A stretch of DNA of 60,626 nucleotides, from the NCBI RefSeq assembly GCF_000296385.1, contig NZ_JH815185.1:2035450-2096075 (forward strand). Direction: 5' to 3'. Numbering within the stretch: the first letter of the stretch is position 1; every line of letters starts with the position of its first letter. Origin of the DNA: Lachnoanaerobaculum sp. OBRC5-5. GTDB taxonomy: Bacteria > Bacillota > Clostridia > Lachnospirales > Lachnospiraceae. The translations under genes and the position numbers were made by a program. This document shows positions 26,358-33,953 of the stretch, one piece after another. The notes beneath the pieces were generated by a model. That model was not told the DNA's origin and did not search any database. It saw nothing but the letters and a program-made list of their open reading frames with translations.

Positions 26358-26370
26358 ATCTTACTCCATA

Positions 26371-26745
26371 TCAAATATATCTTTTCAGTTCTTCTCTTCT
26401 TTTCTTGTAATCAGGTATCTGCTTTTCCACCTCACTCCAAAAAGCTTTGGAATGATTCATATGTTTTAGATGTGCAAGTTCATGTACGAATACATAGTCA
26501 ATTAATGCCTCAGGTAAGAAGAACAGCTTAAAGTTAAAGTTCAAATTCTTCTTTGAAGAACAACTCCCCCATATAGTCTTTACATTTTTTATCCTGACCA
26601 TATTAAAGTGAACATTCATCTGCCCCGCAAAATCATTAAGCTTCTGTCTAAATATCCTACCGCCGTCAGAATGCATCCAAAGCCTTACCATATCCTCATA
26701 TTTATCTGTCGGCAAAATGATATGATAATTTTCATCAAATTTCAT
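26371..26745 (-). CDS. YgjP/SprT-like zinc metallopeptidase domain protein
   Basis: The sequence contains WGSCSSKKNLNFNFKL, the zinc-binding VFVHELAHLKHMNHSKAFW (HExxH plus a downstream His) and the ending PDYKKRREELKRY, which match the YgjP-like (DUF45) metallopeptidase domain. I use the ATG at 26745, which overlaps the DUF1015 stop by 11 nt; an in-frame ATG at 26814 would give 147 aa. The chosen start leaves a shorter N-terminus than usual for the family, so the start is uncertain. Confidence 0.75.
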   Translation of the reverse strand: MKFDENYHIILPTDKYEDMVRLWMHSDGGRIFRQKLNDFAGQMNVHFNMVRIKNVKTIWGSCSSKKNLNFNFKLFFLPEALIDYVFVHELAHLKHMNHSKAFWSEVEKQIPDYKKRREELKRYI

Positions 26746-27970
26746 GTATAAAAATTCCGCTTCTGAGCTTAGGCTCAAACCATGTGGATTTCGGAGGCAT
26801 AAGCTTATTTTCATCAGCTACAGCAAATAACTCCTCCATTGATGTAGGATACATCAAAAATGCAACCTTGCCTCTGTCATTGTCTATCTCTGACTTTAAA
26901 TATCCTACCCCTCTTATTCCACCTGCAAATTTTATTCTTTCGTCCGTTCTCGGGTCTTTTATTCCGAATATGGGTTCAAGTACCAAATCCTGCAATATTG
27001 ACACGTCAAGACTCTTTATAACGTCACCCGATACCGAATCAAGTACTTTTTTCTTTGCACTTAAAATATAGAATTTATCCTTAACAAGCATTCCGAACTC
27101 GCCTCTGTCACCTATCTCTTCAAGTACAGGACTCTCTGTTACATCAAAATTTTCAGTTATAAGGCTCATAACTTCTTTCACGCTTTTTTTGTTAAGATCA
27201 AGCACTATTCTGTTATAAGGCAAAATATGCAGCTGCCTTTCATCAAATATTACAGACAGGAAATAATTGTACTCCGCATTCGGATTGTTTTCATTTTGCC
27301 TTCTCTTTAAAGCAACCTTTACTGCGGAAGCGGCTCTGTGATGTCCGTCAGCTATATACAGAGACTCTATATTTTCAAAGCATTCTCTTATCTGCTCATT
27401 ATAAGCTTTATCCACCTTCCATACTCTATGGCCTATTCCGTCATCCGATACAAAATCATATAAAGGGGCATCCGATATATTCTCCGAGATTATCTTTTTT
27501 AAATCGTCATTTTTCTTATATGCCAAAAATATCGGTCCTGTCTGCGCATTTACAGTGTCCACATGTTTTATCCTGTCAATTTCTTTTTCTTCTCTGGTAT
27601 TTTCGTGTTTTTTTATAATATCATTCAGATAATCATCCACACTTGCAAGCCCCACTATGCCTATTTGGCTTCTTCCATTCATAGTAAGCTCATACAGATA
27701 ATAGCTTTCTACATCATCTTTTTTATATATACCCTTATCTTTAAATTCGGCATATAAATCCCTTGCCTTTATATAAGCTTCTCTTGAATACATATCAAAG
27801 TTTTCATCAAACGCAGTCTCAGGTCTGTCGATATTTAAAAAGGCATAGGGCTTACCTTCCACCGCTTCTTTTGCCTCTTTTCTGTCATATACATCATATG
27901 GCAGGGATGCCACCTGCTCTACCAATTCCCTGTCCGGTCTTACACATTTGAAAGATTTTACTATCGCCAT
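26735..27970 (-). CDS. DUF1015 family protein
   Basis: The 411-aa protein matches DUF1015: SFKCVRPDRELVEQVASLPYDVYD at the start, YLYELTMNGRSQIGIVGLASVDDY, HENTREEKEIDRIKH, and LYIADGHHRAASA in the middle. The biochemical role is unknown; HHR and DGH motifs suggest metal or phosphate binding. Genes of this family often follow serC-serA in Clostridia, and serA is 3.7 kb upstream here, interrupted by a probable insertion. GGAGG before the ATG at 27970 decides the start over the one at 28024. Confidence 0.85.
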   Translation of the reverse strand: MAIVKSFKCVRPDRELVEQVASLPYDVYDRKEAKEAVEGKPYAFLNIDRPETAFDENFDMYSREAYIKARDLYAEFKDKGIYKKDDVESYYLYELTMNGRSQIGIVGLASVDDYLNDIIKKHENTREEKEIDRIKHVDTVNAQTGPIFLAYKKNDDLKKIISENISDAPLYDFVSDDGIGHRVWKVDKAYNEQIRECFENIESLYIADGHHRAASAVKVALKRRQNENNPNAEYNYFLSVIFDERQLHILPYNRIVLDLNKKSVKEVMSLITENFDVTESPVLEEIGDRGEFGMLVKDKFYILSAKKKVLDSVSGDVIKSLDVSILQDLVLEPIFGIKDPRTDERIKFAGGIRGVGYLKSEIDNDRGKVAFLMYPTSMEELFAVADENKLMPPKSTWFEPKLRSGIFIHEI

Positions 27971-28052
27971 CTTACCCTCCATTTTATTTGATTCTATAAT
28001 TCTATCATAAATACCATATTTCATATAGCTTTTATTAAATACTTAAGGATAT

Positions 28053-28087
28053 AAAAACAGGCAAAGCCATAAGACCTCGCCTGTTTT
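28053..28087 (-). terminator. Intrinsic terminator downstream of the PadR gene
   Basis: On the minus strand AAAACAGGC and GCCTGTTTT form a perfect 9-bp stem with a 16-nt loop followed by TTTTTAT. It is 220 nt after the PadR stop and directly before the DUF1015 gene. It may be the original terminator of the serine operon. Confidence 0.88.
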
Positions 28088-28112
28088 CTTCTATAAGAAG
28101 AGCCGATGTATT

Positions 28113-28132
28113 TACTTTATAATCCTCACCTT
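28113..28132 (-). repeat. 20-bp direct repeat of the serA 3' end (left copy)
   Basis: The sequence TACTTTATAATCCTCACCTT is identical to 31642-31661, which encodes the last codons and part of the stop of serA. It does not lie in a gene here. The two copies bound the 28.1-31.6 kb segment, like the attachment sites of an element that inserted at the 3' end of serA. Confidence 0.75.
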
Positions 28133-28303
28133 GGATTTTATTATCGGGTTTCTCATAGCATGTATGAGCATAAGAACCACCAAAACCAATTCTCTCTGAT
28201 ATAAATATTCAAGTGATTTTTATTAGTTTTTTTATTCACATATAAAATTGGATGCTATCCTTATTTTTTGACAACCTTATGTCTTCAATAAAATTAATAT
28301 CTA

Positions 28304-28831
28304 TTAGACCTTTTCGGTTAATTCTTTCAACTTATTTTCTATTACTTGTTTTTCCGCCAAAAATTGCGCCAGACCTATTTCATATGCAATAATTTGTGTA
28401 TATGACATTTTATCCCTCCATTCTTTATGGTTTGACATTAACTGATTAATATCATTTTCTAATAAAGATAATCGGCTTCTAAGCCAATTGGCTATTATAG
28501 TTTTTTCCTCCTCTCCACCGAAATACATTCTAACAAGAAACTCCGATTCTCTTTTTTCTGGATCAATAGGAGATTTCAAATAACAGTGAAATTCTTCAAT
28601 ACCTTTTTTTGTAATGTTGTAAATATTTTTATTGGGTTTTCCTTCTTGAATCACTACATTTTTCTCCACTAACAGTTCTTTCTCCAACCTCCTCAAAGTT
28701 GGATAAATCATTCCATAACTGGTTTTATAAAAATACCTAAATACTGTTTCAAATACTTCATTTATCTCATATCCACTTCGACTCTTCTCAATGAGCAAAC
28801 CTAGTATAATATCTTTACCTGTCATATTCAT
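28304..28831 (-). CDS. PadR family transcriptional regulator
   Basis: The N-terminal winged-helix region has GLLIEKSRSGYEINEVF, SYGMIYPTLRRLEKELLVE and the wing PNKNIYNITKKG, typical of PadR. The C-terminal helices match the Vir_act_alpha_C dimerisation domain. The length of 175 aa is normal. Its ATG overlaps the FabZ-like stop as ATGA, so it is translated as part of the MFS-FabZ-PadR transcript. It probably represses the upstream MFS gene in response to a small molecule. Confidence 0.9.
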   Translation of the reverse strand: MNMTGKDIILGLLIEKSRSGYEINEVFETVFRYFYKTSYGMIYPTLRRLEKELLVEKNVVIQEGKPNKNIYNITKKGIEEFHCYLKSPIDPEKRESEFLVRMYFGGEEEKTIIANWLRSRLSLLENDINQLMSNHKEWRDKMSYTQIIAYEIGLAQFLAEKQVIENKLKELTEKV

Positions 28832-29160
28832 TTTTTAAAAACTATAAACTTCCCTTCTAAAATTTTATCGTCGAAACCATTATATACTTTCGATGAGAAA
28901 AAGTAAAAAGGTGGTATGCTTCTCTCTATTTTGGAAACAATAATTGCTTCTTGATCCGGAAATAAAGGTTTATTAAATCTTACTTCTTCAACTTTACTTA
29001 GTAAATACTTATCCCCATCCAATCTAATCTCATTTCCTATGCATAACATTAATAGGATTGCTGACTGAGCCATCGCTTCTATGAGTAAAACGCCAGGAAC
29101 AATAGACTCTTGGGGAAAATGCCCTAAAAAAATAGGGTTATCACTCTTAAAAGTGTTATA
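28828..29160 (-). pseudogene. N-terminally truncated FabZ/hot-dog dehydratase-like gene
   Basis: The frame reads NPIFLGHFPQ, then IVPGVLLIEAMAQSA, the core hot-dog motif of FabZ/FabA 3-hydroxyacyl-ACP dehydratases with the catalytic-type His in GHFP. A stop codon (29163-29161) lies 18 codons upstream of that motif, so the usual first 40 or so residues are missing, and no ATG precedes the motif. The first ATG (29073) falls after the active site. An AAGGAG site at 29170-29165 has no start codon at the right spacing. The simplest reading is a truncated gene joined at a rearrangement. Confidence 0.65.
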
Positions 29161-29267
29161 TTATCTCCTTATAATTTTTTTATGTTATTTAAGGGTTTCC
29201 TATAATCCCATTACTTTTATTTAAATTCGTTTCTTACATATCCTAATGTTGAGAAACAGCTCTCATT

Positions 29268-30383
29268 TTATCCATTATCTTTCATAGATATTTTCCTCAA
29301 AAACAAAAATATAATTATTGCTATTATACTATAAAAAAGATTCCCGGTAAAAAGCATTTTCCAGTCAATATTAAAAGGTATCAAGAAAACCGGAGCTATT
29401 CCGACCCCAATATACGAAATTAAACTTAAAACAGAAAAACCTATGCTTCGTTCTTCCTCGGTATTAAAGTTCCCAACCTCTACATAAAATATTTTAAATA
29501 AGCTACCATAGCCTATCCCATATATCCATGCAAAAAAATATACTATAAAAGCTTCCTCAAATAATACAAGTGAAAGTTGTCCCAATGAAATAAAAAGCAA
29601 TGTAAATAACACTGTGTAAAAACTATACCTAATTTCCCTAACAAACTGCATCAAAATATATCCTGCCCAAAAAAACAAATAGTATATTCCAATAGACCGG
29701 TTCAACGTCTCAAAATACACAGGTAAATAAGCAACTATTGATCCATATGATATCGACGAAAATAAAAGGATAACAAATGAAATTTGAAACATTGTATTTA
29801 ACACGACTTTTTTTAGATTGTAAATTGCTTTATAATTTGTTGCACTCTCATCATTGTTCTGTTCCCTCTTTAACGATAATGCCACTATAGTCATTATGCT
29901 TGCAAATATAACCCAGCAAAAAAAAAGGAAATATGGATTCTTATAATATATATTTTCACCAATGATGGGAGAAAATATCGAAGCTATAGCTACTATAGAA
30001 TTATATATACCTAAATTAAAAGTTCTCTTATCTTTATTTTCACTAAGTAACACCAAAATCGCAGGAGGAACAAAACCAATAGATAATCCAAATAAAAGCG
30101 ATCCCACAAACATCCATTCCATACTATTGCTTTCGATTACTAAAATAAGGCAACTAACAGTAAAAAGTATACATCCTAATACAATTTCTGTTTTTGCCTT
30201 CAATAAATTCCAAATCGAAAACAATCGTGTGACTAATAATGAGCTGATGAATGTAATCATTACAATATTGATGTCTTTTGTCGATTCATTAATATTAAAC
30301 ACAATCAATGGCAGTAATGTAGTGAGCATAGAAAACACAAAATTCATGAAAAAAGAAACACTAAACAACTTTTTTTCATTCAT
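29268..30383 (-). CDS. MFS transporter
   Basis: The 371-aa protein has 10-12 hydrophobic helices and the short loops of the major facilitator superfamily (for example LLFGLSIGFVPPAILVLLSENKDKRTFNLGIYNSIVAI, motif C-like). It is shorter than the usual 390-450 aa. The substrate is unknown; the neighbouring PadR regulator suggests drug or metabolite efflux. AGGAGG precedes the ATG, and the preceding 30-codon ORF overlaps the start as ATGA. Confidence 0.85.
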   Translation of the reverse strand: MNEKKLFSVSFFMNFVFSMLTTLLPLIVFNINESTKDINIVMITFISSLLVTRLFSIWNLLKAKTEIVLGCILFTVSCLILVIESNSMEWMFVGSLLFGLSIGFVPPAILVLLSENKDKRTFNLGIYNSIVAIASIFSPIIGENIYYKNPYFLFFCWVIFASIMTIVALSLKREQNNDESATNYKAIYNLKKVVLNTMFQISFVILLFSSISYGSIVAYLPVYFETLNRSIGIYYLFFWAGYILMQFVREIRYSFYTVLFTLLFISLGQLSLVLFEEAFIVYFFAWIYGIGYGSLFKIFYVEVGNFNTEEERSIGFSVLSLISYIGVGIAPVFLIPFNIDWKMLFTGNLFYSIIAIIIFLFLRKISMKDNG

Positions 30384-30472
30384 AGGTTTCCTCCTAATGT
30401 AAGATTGTACAAATTAGAAACATCTATTTCTTCCAATTCTTTCTTATTTATAACTCTTCTTGTTATTAACAC
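30380..30472 (-). CDS. 30-aa ORF coupled to the MFS gene
   Basis: This is a GTG-started ORF (MLITRRVINK... ending LTLGGNL) with a strong GGAGG site 7 nt upstream and a TGA that overlaps the MFS ATG. The composition is that of a small soluble peptide. It may be a leader peptide, a peptide exported by the MFS protein, or the remnant of a longer gene. No homology is recognised. Confidence 0.45.
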   Translation of the reverse strand: MLITRRVINKKELEEIDVSNLYNLTLGGNL

Positions 30473-30802
30473 AACTCTACCTCCTTAGTCAATTTATAGC
30501 ACGATTTTATATTATTGTAAATAATATATTTAAAAATAATATTCATTTCATTAATATATCTACTTCAAGTCATACTTCTGTATTACTCAACATATTGAGC
30601 AAGCACAGTAAGTGCATATGCAATTACGAAAAAATGGACGAAGCCAACCACAAACAATACACTCGAAGTCAAACTTGCCTGTGTACAATAGCTATATCTT
30701 CTATCCCCATATTCTTTTATTCTCAATTGGATTTATATTGAAAAGGCAAATTGCAAATAGTATAATATCTGCAAAACAGTGTTATAAAAGAAAGGTGGTA
30801 AT
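30473..30802. other. Divergent intergenic region
   Basis: An AT-rich 330-bp stretch between the minus-strand MFS unit and the plus-strand ORF at 30803. It must hold both promoters. No RNA gene or repeat is evident. Confidence 0.4.
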
Positions 30803-31171
30803 ATGGAATATAGCGAGATTAAATTAAATATTTCAAATGACAGGATTAGGGAATATAAGCTTTTTGAAGGAATAAAGATATATTCAGATACATTTATATC
30901 TGATGATAAAAAAACACTCATCAATAAAAGAATTTATATTACAAAAAATAAAAATTATGTTTACTATGAAAGAACTGATGTAAATTGGAATTATTGGAAT
31001 AGTAAAGATAAGTATGACTTAAGTTTTGATACAGACAGTATAAAACATAATATTGTATTTGAAGTATCAAAAGACTTGACTTTATTTTCACGGTATCTTG
31101 GAGAAGAAATTATTAAAAAGATTATGAAAAAAGAGGAAAATGGAGAGATTATTGAAAAATTGGATATATAA
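30803..31171 (+). CDS. 122-aa protein ending in EKLDI (EXLDI-like)
   Basis: The protein starts MEYSEIKLNISNDRIREY and ends GEIIEKLDI. Its C-terminus fits the E-x-L-D-I signature that names the EXLDI family of small proteins, and the middle (KRIYITKNKNYVYYERTDVNWNYW) is strand-rich with aromatic residues. The function is unknown. AAGGTGG lies 4 nt upstream of the ATG. It is transcribed on its own, opposite to its neighbours, inside the probable insertion. The family call rests mainly on the C-terminal motif. Confidence 0.6.
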   Translation: MEYSEIKLNISNDRIREYKLFEGIKIYSDTFISDDKKTLINKRIYITKNKNYVYYERTDVNWNYWNSKDKYDLSFDTDSIKHNIVFEVSKDLTLFSRYLGEEIIKKIMKKEENGEIIEKLDI

Positions 31172-31212
31172 ATAGATTCTAAGCTTCAAATTTTAATATT
31201 TTATTGCACACA

Positions 31213-31253
31213 AAAAGGGGATAAGATCTTCACATAAAGAGCTTATCCCCTTT
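31213..31253. terminator. Bidirectional terminator
   Basis: GGGGATAAG and CTTATCCCC form a 9-bp stem with A residues on the left and TTT on the right, between the convergent EKLDI ORF and the flavin reductase remnant. Confidence 0.88.
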
Positions 31254-31288
31254 GATGCCTAAAGGCACATATTACTCTATAATTTCTT

Positions 31289-31614
31289 CTATCTAGCCCG
31301 GCAGAATAAAATGAGACTCTCAGCCGCCGTGACCGTCAGTATAGACATCAGGATACTGTTCATAGTAGTCTTACCTATAGCGACAGCAGTAAGTCCGGCA
31401 TTTTCTATTTTGTTTTCATTTCTTCCTGAATGACTTCCAAGGTATGCAATTGCCTTTTTATACTCAGAATCAAAAAAACTTACAGTAAAATATTCCCAAG
31501 GCTTCCCCATGAAACCGGGCAGGAATTAAACTTTTCCTTGTTGCCTACTGTTATTACCGCCCATTCGCTATCAAAAATATCAAAAGGAGCATATTCCTTT
31601 TTTCTAAATTCCAT
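31289..31614 (-). pseudogene. Broken flavin reductase / FMN-binding split-barrel gene
   Basis: The first frame (31614-31480, MEFRKKEYAPFDIFDSEWAV... PVSWGSLGNILL) matches the start of flavoredoxin-like flavin reductases. A second frame (31510-31289) holds the later part (EYFTVSFFDSEYKKAIAYLGSHSG, then ENAGLTAVAIG). The two overlap out of frame, about 30 residues of the normal middle are missing, and the C-terminus is cut short. GGGAG precedes the first ATG. This is a deleted, frameshifted remnant. Confidence 0.8.
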
Positions 31615-31640
31615 ATATAACTCCCTTTTTGGGTAAAATA

Positions 31641-32804
31641 CTACTTTATAATCCTCACCTTTAAAATACCTTCAATAGCATTTAACTCATTTATAAGGCT
31701 TTCGCTTGCCTTGTTTTCTACATCTATAAGTGTATATGCCTTTGATCCCTTTGATTTATTTGTAAGATCAGAAATATTATATCCGTTCTTTGCAAATGCT
31801 GAAGTAATCTGACCTATCATATTCGGGATATTTTTATGAAGGAGAGCGACTCTTCCCTCTACCTGACATACTCCCATATCACAGCTTGGAAAGTTAACGG
31901 AATTCTTTATATTACCGTTCTCGAGGTAGTCTACAAGTTCATTTGCAGCCATAACCGCACAATTGTCCTCGCTCTCCTGTGTTGAAGCACCCAGATGAGG
32001 TATAACTATCGCCTTTTCCATCTTTGCAGACTTTGTGTTCGGGAAGTCTGTAACATATCTTGCAACCTTACCGCTCTCAAGCGCTTTTTCCATCTCATCA
32101 TCATCTACAAGCAGGTCTCTTGCAAAGTTTAAAATCACAACTCCGTCCTTCATCTGAGGAATTGAATTTTTTCCGATCATGCCCTTGTTATCATCTGTGA
32201 GCGGAACATGTAATGTAATATAATCACATTCTCTGAATATTTCATTTATATCTGTTATATGCTTTATCTTTCTTGAAAGTCTCCATGCGGCATTTACTGA
32301 AATAAACGGGTCGTATCCCAAAACTTCAAGCCCCAGTGAAGCTGCGGCATTGGCAACTTCGGCACCTATAGCACCAAGTCCTATTACTCCGAGTTTCTTT
32401 CCTTTTATCTCACCGCCTGCAAAGTTTTTCTTTCCCTTTTCAACATCCTTTGCAATAGTATCAGAATCTTTGATGCTTCTTGTCCACTCGATACCTCCGA
32501 CAACATCTCTTGCAGCCAAAAGCATACCGCAGATTACAAGTTCCTTTACACCGTTTGCATTTGCTCCCGGTGTATTAAATACCACTATTCCGGCATCTGC
32601 ACATCGCTCAAGCGGTATATTGTTTACACCTGCACCTGCTCTGGCTATAGCAAGGAGATTTTCAGAGAACTCCATATCTCCCATTGCGGCAGATCTTACC
32701 ATAATAGCATCCGCTTCTTCAATATTGTCTGTAAGCTTATAATTTTTGTCAAATATATCCGTTCCGACATTTGCGATAGCATTTAAGCAATGTATTTTTC
32801 TCAT
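31641..32804 (-). CDS. serA: D-3-phosphoglycerate dehydrogenase
   Basis: SerA oxidises 3-phosphoglycerate with NAD+ in the first step of serine synthesis. The Rossmann motif KLGVIGLGAIGAEVAN, the catalytic Arg/Glu region and the His in VIPHLGASTQESEDN are present, and a C-terminal ACT domain (NIPNMIGQITSAFAKNGYNI) can sense serine. The length is 387 aa. It follows serC by 9 nt. The last codons form one copy of a 20-bp direct repeat found again at 28113. Confidence 0.95.
   Translation of the reverse strand: MRKIHCLNAIANVGTDIFDKNYKLTDNIEEADAIMVRSAAMGDMEFSENLLAIARAGAGVNNIPLERCADAGIVVFNTPGANANGVKELVICGMLLAARDVVGGIEWTRSIKDSDTIAKDVEKGKKNFAGGEIKGKKLGVIGLGAIGAEVANAAASLGLEVLGYDPFISVNAAWRLSRKIKHITDINEIFRECDYITLHVPLTDDNKGMIGKNSIPQMKDGVVILNFARDLLVDDDEMEKALESGKVARYVTDFPNTKSAKMEKAIVIPHLGASTQESEDNCAVMAANELVDYLENGNIKNSVNFPSCDMGVCQVEGRVALLHKNIPNMIGQITSAFAKNGYNISDLTNKSKGSKAYTLIDVENKASESLINELNAIEGILKVRIIK
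31642..31661 (-). repeat. 20-bp direct repeat at the serA 3' end (right copy)
   Basis: This is identical to 28113-28132. It covers the codons for VRII, the final Lys and part of the stop of serA, so an insertion here would leave serA intact. Confidence 0.75.
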
Positions 32805-32813
32805 GATAACTCC

Positions 32814-33896
32814 TTATGCATTCTCTTTCTCAAAATTTCTCATAAACTCAACCAGTTTTTCTACGCCTTCCTTCGGCATGGCGTTGTAGATGCTGGCTCT
32901 CATTCCGCCCACACTTCTGTGACCTTTTAAGTTTACAAATCCGTTTGCCTCGGCCTCTTTGATAAACTTCACATCAAGTTCTTTGTCTCCTGTAATAAAA
33001 GGTACATTCATAAGTGAACGGTCCTCTTTTCTTACAGTTCCTTTAAAGAGCTTTGATGAATCAAGGAAATCATATAATATCTTTGCTTTCTCTTCATTTC
33101 TTTCCTTCATTGCGGCAAGTCCACCAAGAGATTTAATCCATTTAAATACCTTGCCGCAAATATAAATATTGTATGTCGGAGGTGTATTGTAAAGTGACTT
33201 GTTATCCGCATGAATCTTATATCTGAGCATTGAAGGTGTGCCTTCAAGTACATCATCCGTTACAAGGTCATCTCTTATAATTGCAATAACCACTCCTGCA
33301 GGTCCGATATTCTTTTGTACTCCTCCCCAAACCAAAGCATATTTGCTGATATCCATAGGCTCTGATAAAAAGCATGATGATACATCTGCAACCAAATCCT
33401 TGCCTTTGGTGTTCGGCAATGTTTTAAACTTTGTTCCGTAGATTGTATTGTTCTCGCAGATATATACATAATCCGCATCTTCTCTTATAGGTAAATCCGA
33501 GCAATCCGGAATATATGAGTAAGTCTCATCCTCGCTTGATGCCACAGCAACAACATCTCCGTACATCTTTGCTTCCTGGAAGGCTTTTTTAGCCCACTGT
33601 CCTGTGATTATGTAATCCGCTTTTTTATTCTTCATAAGGTTCATAGGAACCATTGCAAACTGTGTATGTCCGCCACCCTGTAAGAAAAGCACTTTATAAT
33701 TATCAGGGATATTTAAAAGGTCTCTTATATCCTTCTCGGCTTCCTCTATTATCTCTTCATATACCTTGGAACGATGGCTCATTTCCATAACGGACATTCC
33801 GCTACCGTTGTAATCAAGCATTTCTGCAGCTGCATCTCTTAAAACCTCTTCAGGAAGTACTGCGGGACCCGCACTAAAATTATATACTCTACCCAT
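32814..33896 (-). CDS. serC: Phosphoserine aminotransferase
   Basis: SerC converts 3-phosphohydroxypyruvate and glutamate to phosphoserine, using PLP. The start MGRVYNFSAGPAVLPEEV, the segment FLQGGGHTQFAMVP, the PLP Lys in LVWGGVQKNIGPAG and the end HRSVGGMRASIYNAMP are typical. AAGGAG before the ATG at 33896 decides the start over an in-frame ATG at 33926. It lies between ilvB and serA in the operon. Confidence 0.95.
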   Translation of the reverse strand: MGRVYNFSAGPAVLPEEVLRDAAAEMLDYNGSGMSVMEMSHRSKVYEEIIEEAEKDIRDLLNIPDNYKVLFLQGGGHTQFAMVPMNLMKNKKADYIITGQWAKKAFQEAKMYGDVVAVASSEDETYSYIPDCSDLPIREDADYVYICENNTIYGTKFKTLPNTKGKDLVADVSSCFLSEPMDISKYALVWGGVQKNIGPAGVVIAIIRDDLVTDDVLEGTPSMLRYKIHADNKSLYNTPPTYNIYICGKVFKWIKSLGGLAAMKERNEEKAKILYDFLDSSKLFKGTVRKEDRSLMNVPFITGDKELDVKFIKEAEANGFVNLKGHRSVGGMRASIYNAMPKEGVEKLVEFMRNFEKENA

Positions 33897-33953
33897 GATA
33901 ATCTCCTTATAATACAATATTTTCAATCTGCTTTTCGCAAAATACCGTCTTGT

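Larger units (their letters stand above)
28133..31641. mobile_element. Probable decayed genomic island inserted at the serA 3' end
   Basis: A 3.5-kb segment between two exact 20-bp repeats contains genes with no link to serine metabolism (PadR, truncated FabZ, MFS, unknown ORFs, a broken flavin reductase). Without it, serA would be followed directly by a terminator and DUF1015, a common neighbourhood in Clostridia. No integrase is visible, so the element, if real, is no longer autonomous or was moved in trans. Confidence 0.55.
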
